NCBI GenBank assembly: GCA_031367715.1 | Contig: JANLQJ010000077.1 | Location: forward strand, 17,920 to 81,919 | Source: JANYHF01 sp031367715 | Lineage (GTDB): Bacteria; Pseudomonadota; Alphaproteobacteria; Rhizobiales; Hyphomicrobiaceae | Direction: 5' to 3' | Length of the DNA stretch: 64,000 nt | In this document: positions 25,054-35,261 of the stretch, piece after piece | Layout: the number at the start of each line of letters is the position of its first letter | How positions within the stretch are numbered: position 1 is the stretch's first letter | The notes under the pieces: generated by a model | What the model saw: the letters and a program-made list of their open reading frames with translations, nothing else | Database searches by the model: none | Told to the model about the DNA's origin: nothing | Program-made: the position numbers and the translations under genes

Positions 25054-27363
25054 TCATGCGCGCTCACGCGAGCGTACCAGCTGCCGGCGGTTCCCTGGCG
25101 CTCGCGCTGGCTGGTAGCCAAAGCCGTCGACGGCTCCGAAATAACCGTAGCCATAACCATCGCCCGCGTTCCTGGCGTCGAACTTGGTCATCAGCATGCC
25201 GATGACTGGCGCGCGCGACATCCTCAACCGCTTCAACGCGCCGCGAACCGGGCCCATGCGTGCCTCACCGGCGCCAATTACGAAAACCGTTGCGGCGGCA
25301 GCGTTGGAGAGCAGAGCCACGTCGGCAATGCCCAATACCGGCGGGCCATCAATCACGATCAGATCGAACACCTCCAATCCGAAAGTCAGCAGCGAAGTGA
25401 GCTGCGGCGAGGCCAGCAAGTCGGCGGCGTTTGGGGGCGTGGGCCCGGCGGCCATGAAGGCGAGGTTGGCGGTATCGGTGCGTTGCAAGGCTTCGGTTGG
25501 CGTGCAGGCCCCACCCAGAAAGGTGCTGAGGCCGATGTGATTTTGCAGATTCAACTTCCTGTACAGCGAGCTGTTGCGCAAATCGGCGTCAAGTAGCAGC
25601 ACCCTCAAGCCCAGGCGGGCAAAATGCCTGGCAACGATCATCGAGGAGGTCGATTTGCCTTCTGCCGGCTTGGAACTGGTGAACAGCAAGGTGCTCGGCA
25701 GCCCACGATCGGTCGAGAACTGCAGCGAGGTGCAGAACGAACGGTAGCCTTCCGATATCGCGGAATTTGGATTGTCGACCTCGCCTTGCATGGTCTTGCG
25801 TGCGCCGACTTTTGGAATGATGCCGAGCGTGGCCAGACCAGTCAGCCGCTCGATCTCCTCGCTCGAATGCACGCTGTCGTCGAGCTGTTCGATCAGGAAC
25901 GCGGCGCCCAGCCCAAGGCCCAGCCCGAGCGCCAAGGCCAGCAGCAGTTCACGCATCAGCTGCGGCGAGGACGGCGAACTCGGCAGTTGCGCGCGGTCAA
26001 CCACGAACACGTTGTTGGCGCCGACGCCGCCCGCGACATCGACCTCCTTGTAGCGCTGTAGCAGCCCTTCATAGAGCGAGCGGTTGGTGTCCACTTCACG
26101 CTTGAGAATGTTGTACTGAATGCTGCGCTGCTGCAGATCGAGCACCTCGCCATTCAACGTGACGATGCGCTGGTTCATCTCGGCTTCCTGCTGGCTGGCG
26201 CTTTCGAACGCGCCTTTCAGCGACGCCTTGATGGTACGCACCTCGCTGGCCAGCTGGCGATCAATCTCGGCGATCTTGTTCTTCAGCTGCACCATCAGCG
26301 GATAGCCGGCCTTGAAGGTCTGCAGCTTTTCCTGATACTCGGTGGTCAGCTCATTGCGCTTGCCCCGCAAGCCATCGATGACACTGTTGGTCAACAGCTG
26401 GGGCAGGTTGATGGCATCGGCTTTTTCGACCTGGCGCCATTGCTGCTCGTTCTTGATGCGATCGGAAATAAGGTTGCCGAGCGCCGCATTGGCCGCCGAC
26501 AGGTTGTTCTCGGCGATCGAGGACTTATCGTTGACGACCACAATCTGCTGTTTCTGGGCAAACCCTATCAGGATCTTCTCGGAGTCTGCCAGGCGCCGTT
26601 TCAGCTGCTTGACCTGGTCCTCGAGAAACGTCTTGGCATAGACGTTGGCTTCCAGCCGCTTGTCGAAGTTGGATGCGATGAAGGCGTCGGCATAGGCCTT
26701 GGCGATGAGCTGCGCCCGGTATGGGACGGGATCGGTGACGGCGATGTCGACCAGGCGCGAGCCGGGCACCGGTTTGACACTACGGTTGAGCAGAATGATA
26801 GCGGCCGCGGCCTGTTCACGCGCCAACGCTTGCGCCACCGTTTCGCCAGCCGGCGGCAAGCTCGCAAACAGGTTCATCAGCTTGCCGAGGACGGAGAATT
26901 CGCGCGGCTTGGTAAAGGTCGGATCCTCGCCCAGTTTCAGCGCCGAGGCGACCCGCTCGGCCATGGCGCGGCTTTGCAGCAGCTCATATTGGGTGCGCAG
27001 AAACTCGTTGTCGGCACCCTCCACGGGCGTGATGTTGCCGCTCTCGACCACCTTGGAGACGTTGCGATCGATCTGCAGCCGCAAGGTGGAGCTGTAGAGC
27101 GGCGTCAGCAGCATGGTGCGCACGGCGCCGAGGGCAAGGACGCCGAGGGCACAGCTCAAGATCAGCCATTTTCGCTTGATCAGGATGCGGTGGTACTCAC
27201 GAATGACGTTGCCGGCTGCGTTCAGATCGTCAGGCGAGCCGCCGCCATGGGGCCCGATCTCACCATGGCGCGCGCGCACCGGCAGCACCGTCCGGCCGGC
27301 AGCAACCAAGCTGGCGCCGGTAGCCGGTCCCTGGCCTGGTGCGTGCTGCTGCCCGTCAATCAT
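25054..27363 (-). CDS. Wzc/ExoP-type polysaccharide co-polymerase and tyrosine autokinase
   Basis: Inner-membrane protein for capsule or exopolysaccharide chain-length control and export. A Wzz domain has TM1 near residues 65-82 and TM2 near 475-495, with a long coiled-coil periplasmic stretch between. The C-terminal BY-kinase has Walker A in FTSSKPAEGKSTSS (about 568), Walker A' LLLDADLRN and Walker B FDLIVIDGPP. The tail carries a tyrosine cluster (GYGYGYFG... GFGYQP). ATG at 27363 is preferred over a TTG at 27390. The Wza-type gene lies 29 bases upstream. Confidence 0.93.
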   Translation of the reverse strand: MIDGQQHAPGQGPATGASLVAAGRTVLPVRARHGEIGPHGGGSPDDLNAAGNVIREYHRILIKRKWLILSCALGVLALGAVRTMLLTPLYSSTLRLQIDRNVSKVVESGNITPVEGADNEFLRTQYELLQSRAMAERVASALKLGEDPTFTKPREFSVLGKLMNLFASLPPAGETVAQALAREQAAAAIILLNRSVKPVPGSRLVDIAVTDPVPYRAQLIAKAYADAFIASNFDKRLEANVYAKTFLEDQVKQLKRRLADSEKILIGFAQKQQIVVVNDKSSIAENNLSAANAALGNLISDRIKNEQQWRQVEKADAINLPQLLTNSVIDGLRGKRNELTTEYQEKLQTFKAGYPLMVQLKNKIAEIDRQLASEVRTIKASLKGAFESASQQEAEMNQRIVTLNGEVLDLQQRSIQYNILKREVDTNRSLYEGLLQRYKEVDVAGGVGANNVFVVDRAQLPSSPSSPQLMRELLLALALGLGLGLGAAFLIEQLDDSVHSSEEIERLTGLATLGIIPKVGARKTMQGEVDNPNSAISEGYRSFCTSLQFSTDRGLPSTLLFTSSKPAEGKSTSSMIVARHFARLGLRVLLLDADLRNSSLYRKLNLQNHIGLSTFLGGACTPTEALQRTDTANLAFMAAGPTPPNAADLLASPQLTSLLTFGLEVFDLIVIDGPPVLGIADVALLSNAAAATVFVIGAGEARMGPVRGALKRLRMSRAPVIGMLMTKFDARNAGDGYGYGYFGAVDGFGYQPARAPGNRRQLVRSRERA

Positions 27364-27392
27364 CCGCGTATCCCAGTCGCTTGCCAACAATC

Positions 27393-28208
27393 TTACAGCA
27401 ACGGCACGAACAGTCGCGTCAGCGGCAGCGCCTTCAGGACATTCTGAAACGCTTCCTTGAATTGCGACGAGTTCACCACCACCACATCGCCCTGCTGCAA
27501 GGCCGGATCCTCGGCGCTACCCGCGCGGATTGCCGCAAAATCAAAGCCAGCAGCCGTGCGCTTGCCGCCATTGTCCCGGAACACGACGATATTAGCCTCG
27601 TCCGAAGACTCGGTCAGGCCGCCCGCCATCGACACCATCTGCAGCAAGCTGGACCGGCCGCGGATCGGATAAACGCCCGGCCTCTGCACGGCGCCATCGA
27701 CGGTGATGCGCTGGCTGTTGAATTCCTTCACTGACACTGAGACCTGGGGCGACTGCAGATACTTCGCACCTAGCCGTTTTGCCAGATTGCGCTCGACCTG
27801 CTGCGCCGTCATGCCGACCGCCTGCACGTCCCCCAGCAGCGGCAGATTGACCGTGCCGCTGTCGGCCACCTGCACCGTGCGCTGCAGATCGGGCACCTGA
27901 AAGACCGAGATATCGAGAACGTCCTGAGGGCCGATCTTGTAGACGTTGCTGCCGGGGGTCGCGGCTGCGGTCAGAGCGGCAGCGGCCTTGGCCAGAGCCT
28001 GCCTACGCACTGCCATGTCGGTTGCCACCGCGACCGCAGCCGCTGGCTTTTCGGCGCCCAACGAATTTTCAACGGCAGGGCTGAGATCAGGTCCCAGGGA
28101 GCTGGCGCAGCCTGCCAGCAATCCGGCTGCCGTCAGTACCACCGTGACGGCGGCGCCCCGGGCCAGCCGGACGATGGATGGTTCGAGCGCGGGGTTCTGA
28201 ACTCTCAT
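27393..28208 (-). CDS. Wza/ExoF-type polysaccharide export lipoprotein
   Basis: Outer-membrane polysaccharide export protein. A lipoprotein signal with lipobox LLAGC puts the acylated Cys at about residue 34. The Poly_export domain begins YKIGPQDVLDISVFQVPDL near residue 90, followed by SLBB-type repeats (ITVDGAVQRPGVYPI, then LLQMVSMAGGLT). 271 residues from the ATG at 28208; the frame is open further upstream. Paired with the Wzc gene, it forms the secretion part of an export system; no glycosyltransferases or Wzx/Wzy are nearby. Confidence 0.92.
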   Translation of the reverse strand: MRVQNPALEPSIVRLARGAAVTVVLTAAGLLAGCASSLGPDLSPAVENSLGAEKPAAAVAVATDMAVRRQALAKAAAALTAAATPGSNVYKIGPQDVLDISVFQVPDLQRTVQVADSGTVNLPLLGDVQAVGMTAQQVERNLAKRLGAKYLQSPQVSVSVKEFNSQRITVDGAVQRPGVYPIRGRSSLLQMVSMAGGLTESSDEANIVVFRDNGGKRTAAGFDFAAIRAGSAEDPALQQGDVVVVNSSQFKEAFQNVLKALPLTRLFVPLL

Positions 28209-28425
28209 TGTTGACCCGTTGAATGCGGAACCAGGAACAGGACCATGTCGTGTGCGCCGTTCACACTGGCCTCGATCAACGATAGCGCTTGGCCAACACA
28301 TGGTCTCTGAGGTGATTGCCTAATATGCGGGCTCACGACCAACTGCTAGCCTTGCCATGGGCCCCGCAATACCGATCACGAGGCGGCGACTTGCCCTCGA
28401 CCCGCAAACTTGGCAACAGCCCCCC

Positions 28426-28455
28426 GTCACGCCCCCCTGTCACGCCCCCCGTGAC
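28426..28455. repeat. tandem GTCACGCCCCCC repeat with inverted GTGAC
   Basis: GTCACGCCCCCC occurs twice at a 13-base step (28426 and 28439) and is followed at once by GTGAC, the inverse of GTCAC. It is 32 bases upstream of the ABC-F start, in the 278-base region between divergent genes. It could be an operator or only simple sequence. Confidence 0.4.
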
Positions 28456-28486
28456 AAGCCGTGCGGCCTCGGCTATCCCCTGCCCC

Positions 28487-30391
<1,905 letters not shown>

Positions 30392-30406
30392 TTTCGGAGA
30401 TGAACC

Positions 30407-31243
30407 ATGCCGACAACGCCGTGCATCATCACGGTCGCCATCACGGGGTCGCTGCCGCGCAAGCAGAACAATCCGGCCGTGCCGATCACGCTGGCCGAGC
30501 AGATCGAATCGACGCAGGCGGCCTTTGAAGCCGGCGCAACAATCGCGCATCTGCATGTCCGCAATGACGATCAGACACCGTCATCCGATCCCGACAAGTT
30601 CGCTGGCCTGCAGGAGGGTTTGCGCCTGCATTGCCCCGGCATGATCGTGCAATTCTCGACCGGCGGGCGCTCGGGCAAGGGCGCCGACGAGCGCGGCGGC
30701 ATGCTGCGGCATCGCCCCGAGATGGCGTCGCTGACCACTGGCAGCTGCAATTTTCCGATCACGGTCTATGAGAACACACCGGCGCTGATCCTGGCGCTGG
30801 CGGCCAAGATGCGCGCGTTCTCCATCAAGCCCGAGATCGAGGTGTTCGATCTCTCCATGCTGTATCAGGCCATTCGCCTTGCCGATGAGGGCGTGTTGGC
30901 GGCACCGTTGCATGTGCAGTTCGTGTTTGGCGTCAAGAACGCCATGCCGGCCATCCGCCAGGTGCTGGAGTTCCAGATCGCCGAGTTGCATCGGCTCATG
31001 CCGGCAGCAACCTGGACGGCAGCGGGCATCGGCGCGCATCAGCTGGAGGTGAACCGCTGGTCGCTCGAGCTGGGCGGCCATTGCCGTACCGGGCTGGAAG
31101 ACAACGTGCGTTGGGACAAGGACCAACTCGCGCCCTCCAACGCAGCGTTGGTCAAGCGGGTTGCCAAGCTTTGCGCTGACTACGGCCGCCACCCTGCGAC
31201 CGTGGCACAAGCTCGTGCCTTGCTGGGCCTCAGCGCCGCTTGA
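30407..31243 (+). CDS. 3-keto-5-aminohexanoate cleavage enzyme family (BKACE/DUF849)
   Basis: Zinc-dependent beta-keto acid cleavage enzyme family that condenses a beta-keto acid with acetyl-CoA to give acetoacetate and a new acyl-CoA. The metal-binding HxH is in IAHLHVRNDDQ (His48 and His50), and TGGRSGKGADER and GHCRTGLEDN match the family. 278 residues. The lysine-fermentation enzyme Kce is the founding member, but most of the family has other substrates, so the substrate here is unknown. It follows the ABC-F gene by 15 bases; a functional link to it is not obvious. Confidence 0.87.
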   Translation: MPTTPCIITVAITGSLPRKQNNPAVPITLAEQIESTQAAFEAGATIAHLHVRNDDQTPSSDPDKFAGLQEGLRLHCPGMIVQFSTGGRSGKGADERGGMLRHRPEMASLTTGSCNFPITVYENTPALILALAAKMRAFSIKPEIEVFDLSMLYQAIRLADEGVLAAPLHVQFVFGVKNAMPAIRQVLEFQIAELHRLMPAATWTAAGIGAHQLEVNRWSLELGGHCRTGLEDNVRWDKDQLAPSNAALVKRVAKLCADYGRHPATVAQARALLGLSAA

Positions 31244-31531
31244 GATGCCCACGTCGTTCTCTTCAAGCTGTTGATATCAGAGTGTTCCCATGGCGAATCG
31301 GTCGCACAGCCGGCAGGCTGAAAAGGTCATTCGCCCTATTGCTGCCGCATGCGCGCCGCGCTTGTTTCTCATTTATCAACGTTACTGATCATTAATGATT
31401 TCCCGGGATGCTGTCGTCAGCGTCAGCCGTTCCCGGGGCCAGGGACCGGCTCGTGGTGGGAGTGGCCGGCACCCGAAGGACGTGAGCCGGACAACGGTTC
31501 TATAGTCAGCTCGAGGACGGGGAGCCAAATC

Positions 31532-32986
31532 TTGAAGACAAACCTGCGCACCTGCGCGGCCGCAGCCATTGTGCTTGCTCTGGCCAGCCTTTCCAGTGCC
31601 TCCATCATCCGCGCCGGCTTCGACAGCGAACGGCGCATCGAAATGCATAACATCCACAATGGCGAGGATATCTCGATCGTCTATAAAAAGGACGGTCAAT
31701 ACATTCCAGATGCCCTCGACAAGCTGAACGCGTTCATGCGTGACTGGCGCGCCAACAAGTCAACCAAGATGGACCCGCATACCATCGATCTGGTATGGGA
31801 GATCCACCAGGAGTTGGGCTCCAAACAGCCGATACTGTTCGTCTCGGGCTATCGCTCGCCAGGCACCAACGAGTCGCTGCGCAAGGCTGGCGGCGGCCAA
31901 GCCAAGCACAGCCAGCACATACTCGGCAAGGCGATGGACGTCGCCTTCCCCGATGTGCCAGTACAGAAACTGCGCTATGCAGGGCTGGAGCTTGAGGCGG
32001 GCGGCGTCGGCTATTACCCGACGTCTGGCGTGCCCTTCGTCCATATCGATACTGGCCCCGTGCGCATGTGGCCGTCGATGCCGCGCTACGAACTGGCACT
32101 GCTGTTTCCCAAAGGGCATACCAAATACCTGCCTGCCGACCGCCGACCCATCAGTGTCGCTGATGTCGGCTATGCGCGGGCACATTTCACGCAGCTGGCC
32201 GACGCCATCTCCGCTTTCCACCAGTTCCGCGCCCAGGCCAAAGATCGCACGCTGGTCGCCAGCCTGGAGCCGGCCACACGGGTGACGAGCGCTCCGCTTC
32301 AGACGGCCGCCGCCGAAGATGTCGCCGACGAAACCGCCTCGCTGCCGCCACCCGAACCCGCGCCGGCCGTGATCGCCAAGGCGGCCAGGGTCGTGGTCAA
32401 GTCGTCCAAGCCGGTGGTGGCCAGCCTGACGCTTGCCAGCCTTACGGATATTATCCCGCCGCAACCGTCGCTGGCGGCCCGTCCTGAGAAAGCGCCGGCC
32501 AAACTGGCAACGCCTCGCCGGGCGCCGCTCGATGCCACACTTGCCATCGCCGCAACTGTCAGCGCCCGTCCGGAGGCTGAGGCTGCCGACCGCATGGAGC
32601 AGATGAGGCCGCCCACCCCGACGCTGGTGAGCAGCAACGATGCGTTCATGAACCAGTCGGGCTGGGCGTCCGGACCGCAATACGACGAGGATCATGATAG
32701 CGAGCTGAGCTATCGGCCGTTCCCGCTGGGTGGCCTGATCGACGCCACGCCCAGCATTGACAATCCGCTGCTTGCGCATCTGTCCAAGCCGGACCTTGAG
32801 GCCGCGCACCGCTCGATCGGCAGTAACGATGGTCTGGGCATGCAGTTCCGCCCCAACCTGAAGGTTGCCGAGCTACTGTTGTCCGACGGCTTTACGGGAC
32901 GCGACGCGACACAGGATCTGCTGTCGCAGGCCTCAAGCAGCGCCAAGGCCAGTGGCCGGATCGTCAAGACCGCCAGCAGCAATTGA
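31532..32986 (+). CDS. DUF882 / M15-type murein peptidase with long C-terminal tail
   Basis: Periplasmic peptidase of the DUF882 (YcbK/MepK) family; MepK cleaves mDAP-mDAP cross-links. The TTG start at 31532 follows a GGGGAG site and opens a signal-like hydrophobic stretch (about residues 8-28). Zinc ligands are plausibly His129 and Asp136 (HILGKAMD) and His171 (FVHIDTG). The DUF882 domain ends near residue 230; the remaining 250 residues are Ala/Pro-rich, low complexity and not recognisable. The frame is open to 31349, so the exact start is uncertain. Confidence 0.85.
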   Translation: MKTNLRTCAAAAIVLALASLSSASIIRAGFDSERRIEMHNIHNGEDISIVYKKDGQYIPDALDKLNAFMRDWRANKSTKMDPHTIDLVWEIHQELGSKQPILFVSGYRSPGTNESLRKAGGGQAKHSQHILGKAMDVAFPDVPVQKLRYAGLELEAGGVGYYPTSGVPFVHIDTGPVRMWPSMPRYELALLFPKGHTKYLPADRRPISVADVGYARAHFTQLADAISAFHQFRAQAKDRTLVASLEPATRVTSAPLQTAAAEDVADETASLPPPEPAPAVIAKAARVVVKSSKPVVASLTLASLTDIIPPQPSLAARPEKAPAKLATPRRAPLDATLAIAATVSARPEAEAADRMEQMRPPTPTLVSSNDAFMNQSGWASGPQYDEDHDSELSYRPFPLGGLIDATPSIDNPLLAHLSKPDLEAAHRSIGSNDGLGMQFRPNLKVAELLLSDGFTGRDATQDLLSQASSSAKASGRIVKTASSN

Positions 32987-33122
32987 GCCTGGGCGCCGCG
33001 TTTGGCACTCAGGGACCGTCAGTGATCCAGCACAAGAGTTCGCAGCTTGGCAATGAACTCCGACCGAGACCATTTGCAAGTCAGAATCTAAAGTGAGTGG
33101 TCAAAGCGTTCGAGGGCCGGTA

Positions 33123-35177
33123 TCAGTTGGTCCGCAACGAGCTGGTGCTGGACGTAACCAATTCCTGATCGCCGGCAACGGCGGCGGGCAGGAACGGCTC
33201 GAATGCGTCGGCAAGGCTGGCCGCGAAGCGGGCCGTGAGATGGTGCCGATCACGATAGACGATCATTCCGTCATGCTGAACCGAACAGATGTCCCTGCCG
33301 CAGATGCGATCCGTCAGATCGATGACTGCTGCACTGGTCATGGTTGCCGCATCCACATCAGGCCTTGATGCCGGCACCGCCTGGTCGCGTGGCCGGTCGC
33401 AGGAACTGCCGCCGCCCAGTACCATGCAGTCGACAAATTGAGCATTGGCCTGCGGCGTATCGGCGATGACAATCGGCTCCACGCCGGCCGCTTGCAGCCG
33501 TCGGATCGCGGACGCAAAACCATCCCGCCAGACCCGCTCACCCTCCGGCCGAGCCAGGATCGTGCCGGTGGAGACATCCCAAACCGATCCGGTTGTTTCA
33601 ACGAAGCTTGCAATGAACACTTTTTGCGGCCGCTCAGCTCCGGTCAGCCGTGCCAAGACGTTCTGCCGCCATTGTTCGCAGGTCACAAATCGAGCGCGAA
33701 GTTTCTTATGCCAGATCGAAATCTCAGCTGCGGGGCAGGCCGACTTGGTCCAGGCCAACAACCGCCAGCCGTTGGCCTTGGCCACCTTGTCGACCGCCTC
33801 GAACCACTGTGCAGCGTGACTGTCGCCGAACAGGACCGCTGTCCGCGATGCGTTGACGTCGCCAAAGGCACACAGCGGTTGATCGGCCTGATCGAATAGC
33901 CGGTTGCAGCGTTGCTGGACGTTCCGCCCGCGATCAGCGGCTGCCAGCCTAAGGGTGTGCTCAAGGGCGAGAGTTGCGCTGCTGCGATGCCAATACGGCT
34001 TGGCCAGCTGGTTGCTGCCCAGCAAGACCACCGCAACAGCTGCCGCAGCCATCGCAAATCCCCTCCAGTTCGGCTCCAAGTTCAGCCTACCATCGCGGAT
34101 GGGCGCTTCGACCCAGCGGTAGCTGGCCCAGGCGAGCGCGGCCGCCAGGCCAAGCGCGATGGGCGTGGCGAAACTGGCATTGGGGTATCGCGAGGCCGCA
34201 AACACCAGCACCGGCCAGTGCCAAAGATAGAGGCTGTAGGAGCGATCGCCGATCCAGCCCATAGGCGGCAGGCCGAGCAACGTTGCCGGCGAGTTCCAAT
34301 CATGCGCCCGGCGCGGCACAGCCAGAACGCCAGCAGTGGCCACGGTCGGCAGCAGTGCCCAGAAACCAGGATAGGTCATGCTCTCATTGAACAGCATGAG
34401 GCAGGCGAACAGCCCAAGCGCACCCAGCCAGCCAACGACCACGCGCCAGCGATCGGGGACGCTTGCCAGCGCCGGCTCGAACATCGCCAATAGGCCGCCG
34501 GTGGCCAATTGCCAGGCCCGCATTTCGCTGTGATAGAACGCCAGCGGCTGATTAAAGCGTACCGCGATGATCGACGAGATGAAGGACAGCACCCAGACGG
34601 CGCCGATCAGCCAGACCGCGCCACGGACGGCGTTGCGCCGAAACAGGGCTACCGCCAAGACCAGCAGCAGCGGCCAGGCGATGTAGAATTGCTCTTCGAC
34701 ACTGAGCGACCAGAAATGCAAGACCGGACTGGGATGCGCGTCATCGGCGAAATAGTCGACGTCGCGCGCCGCGAAGTAGACATTGGCATAGTAGAGCGCA
34801 GCGGCGGCAACGCCCTTGGCAACCTCCGGGAAGGTATAGCCGGGCCGTAACACGGCAGTGGCAAACAGCACCGCCAGCAGCGTCAGGCAGGCATTGGGCA
34901 ACAGCCGCCGCGACCGCCGCATCCAGAAGCGCGCAAGATCGATGCGCCCGGTCGTTGCCAGCTCGCGATGCAGCAAGCCACAGATCAGATAGCCCGAGAT
35001 GACAAAGAAGATATCGACGCCGACAAAACCACCGGGGAGGCCCGGCATGTGGGCGTGATAGAGCACGACGGCGAGCACGGCGATGGCGCGCAGGCCCTGG
35101 ATGTCGGGCCGGAAGCCGGCGTGTCCGGCGACATTCGATGTCGCGCCGGCCGCAGTTCGACGATAACCATCGCGCAT
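33123..35177 (-). CDS. OafA-like acyltransferase with C-terminal SGNH domain
   Basis: Inner-membrane O-acyltransferase, probably acetylating a polysaccharide or lipid carbohydrate. The acyltransferase-3 domain begins FRPDIQGLRAIAVLAVVLYH (His near residue 41), with FFVISGYLI near 64 and about ten membrane helices to residue 390. The periplasmic SGNH part has the GDSH motif (LFGDSHAAQW, near residue 445) and a late catalytic DxxH-like DRHHLT (near 640). The ATG at 35177 follows GGGGAA. A CtrA-type box lies 64 bases upstream. 684 residues. Confidence 0.9.
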   Translation of the reverse strand: MRDGYRRTAAGATSNVAGHAGFRPDIQGLRAIAVLAVVLYHAHMPGLPGGFVGVDIFFVISGYLICGLLHRELATTGRIDLARFWMRRSRRLLPNACLTLLAVLFATAVLRPGYTFPEVAKGVAAAALYYANVYFAARDVDYFADDAHPSPVLHFWSLSVEEQFYIAWPLLLVLAVALFRRNAVRGAVWLIGAVWVLSFISSIIAVRFNQPLAFYHSEMRAWQLATGGLLAMFEPALASVPDRWRVVVGWLGALGLFACLMLFNESMTYPGFWALLPTVATAGVLAVPRRAHDWNSPATLLGLPPMGWIGDRSYSLYLWHWPVLVFAASRYPNASFATPIALGLAAALAWASYRWVEAPIRDGRLNLEPNWRGFAMAAAAVAVVLLGSNQLAKPYWHRSSATLALEHTLRLAAADRGRNVQQRCNRLFDQADQPLCAFGDVNASRTAVLFGDSHAAQWFEAVDKVAKANGWRLLAWTKSACPAAEISIWHKKLRARFVTCEQWRQNVLARLTGAERPQKVFIASFVETTGSVWDVSTGTILARPEGERVWRDGFASAIRRLQAAGVEPIVIADTPQANAQFVDCMVLGGGSSCDRPRDQAVPASRPDVDAATMTSAAVIDLTDRICGRDICSVQHDGMIVYRDRHHLTARFAASLADAFEPFLPAAVAGDQELVTSSTSSLRTN

Positions 35178-35240
35178 CCCGTTCCCCAGACTTGGCACGC
35201 CGCCGATCACACCGCGACAAGCCTGGGTCCGAGATTCGCG

Positions 35241-35255
35241 TTAAGGTCTGGTTAA
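35241..35255. promoter_or_regulatory. CtrA-type binding box TTAA-N7-TTAA
   Basis: A perfect TTAA-N7-TTAA match at 35241-35255, with a further TTAA at 35262. Read on the minus strand its first half is TTAACCA, close to the TTAACCAT half-site consensus. It is 64 bases upstream of the acyltransferase start and just after the vWA gene, and a GATTC (CcrM-type site) is at 35233-35237. The identity of the regulator is inferred. Confidence 0.5.
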
Positions 35256-35261
35256 TCGCTG

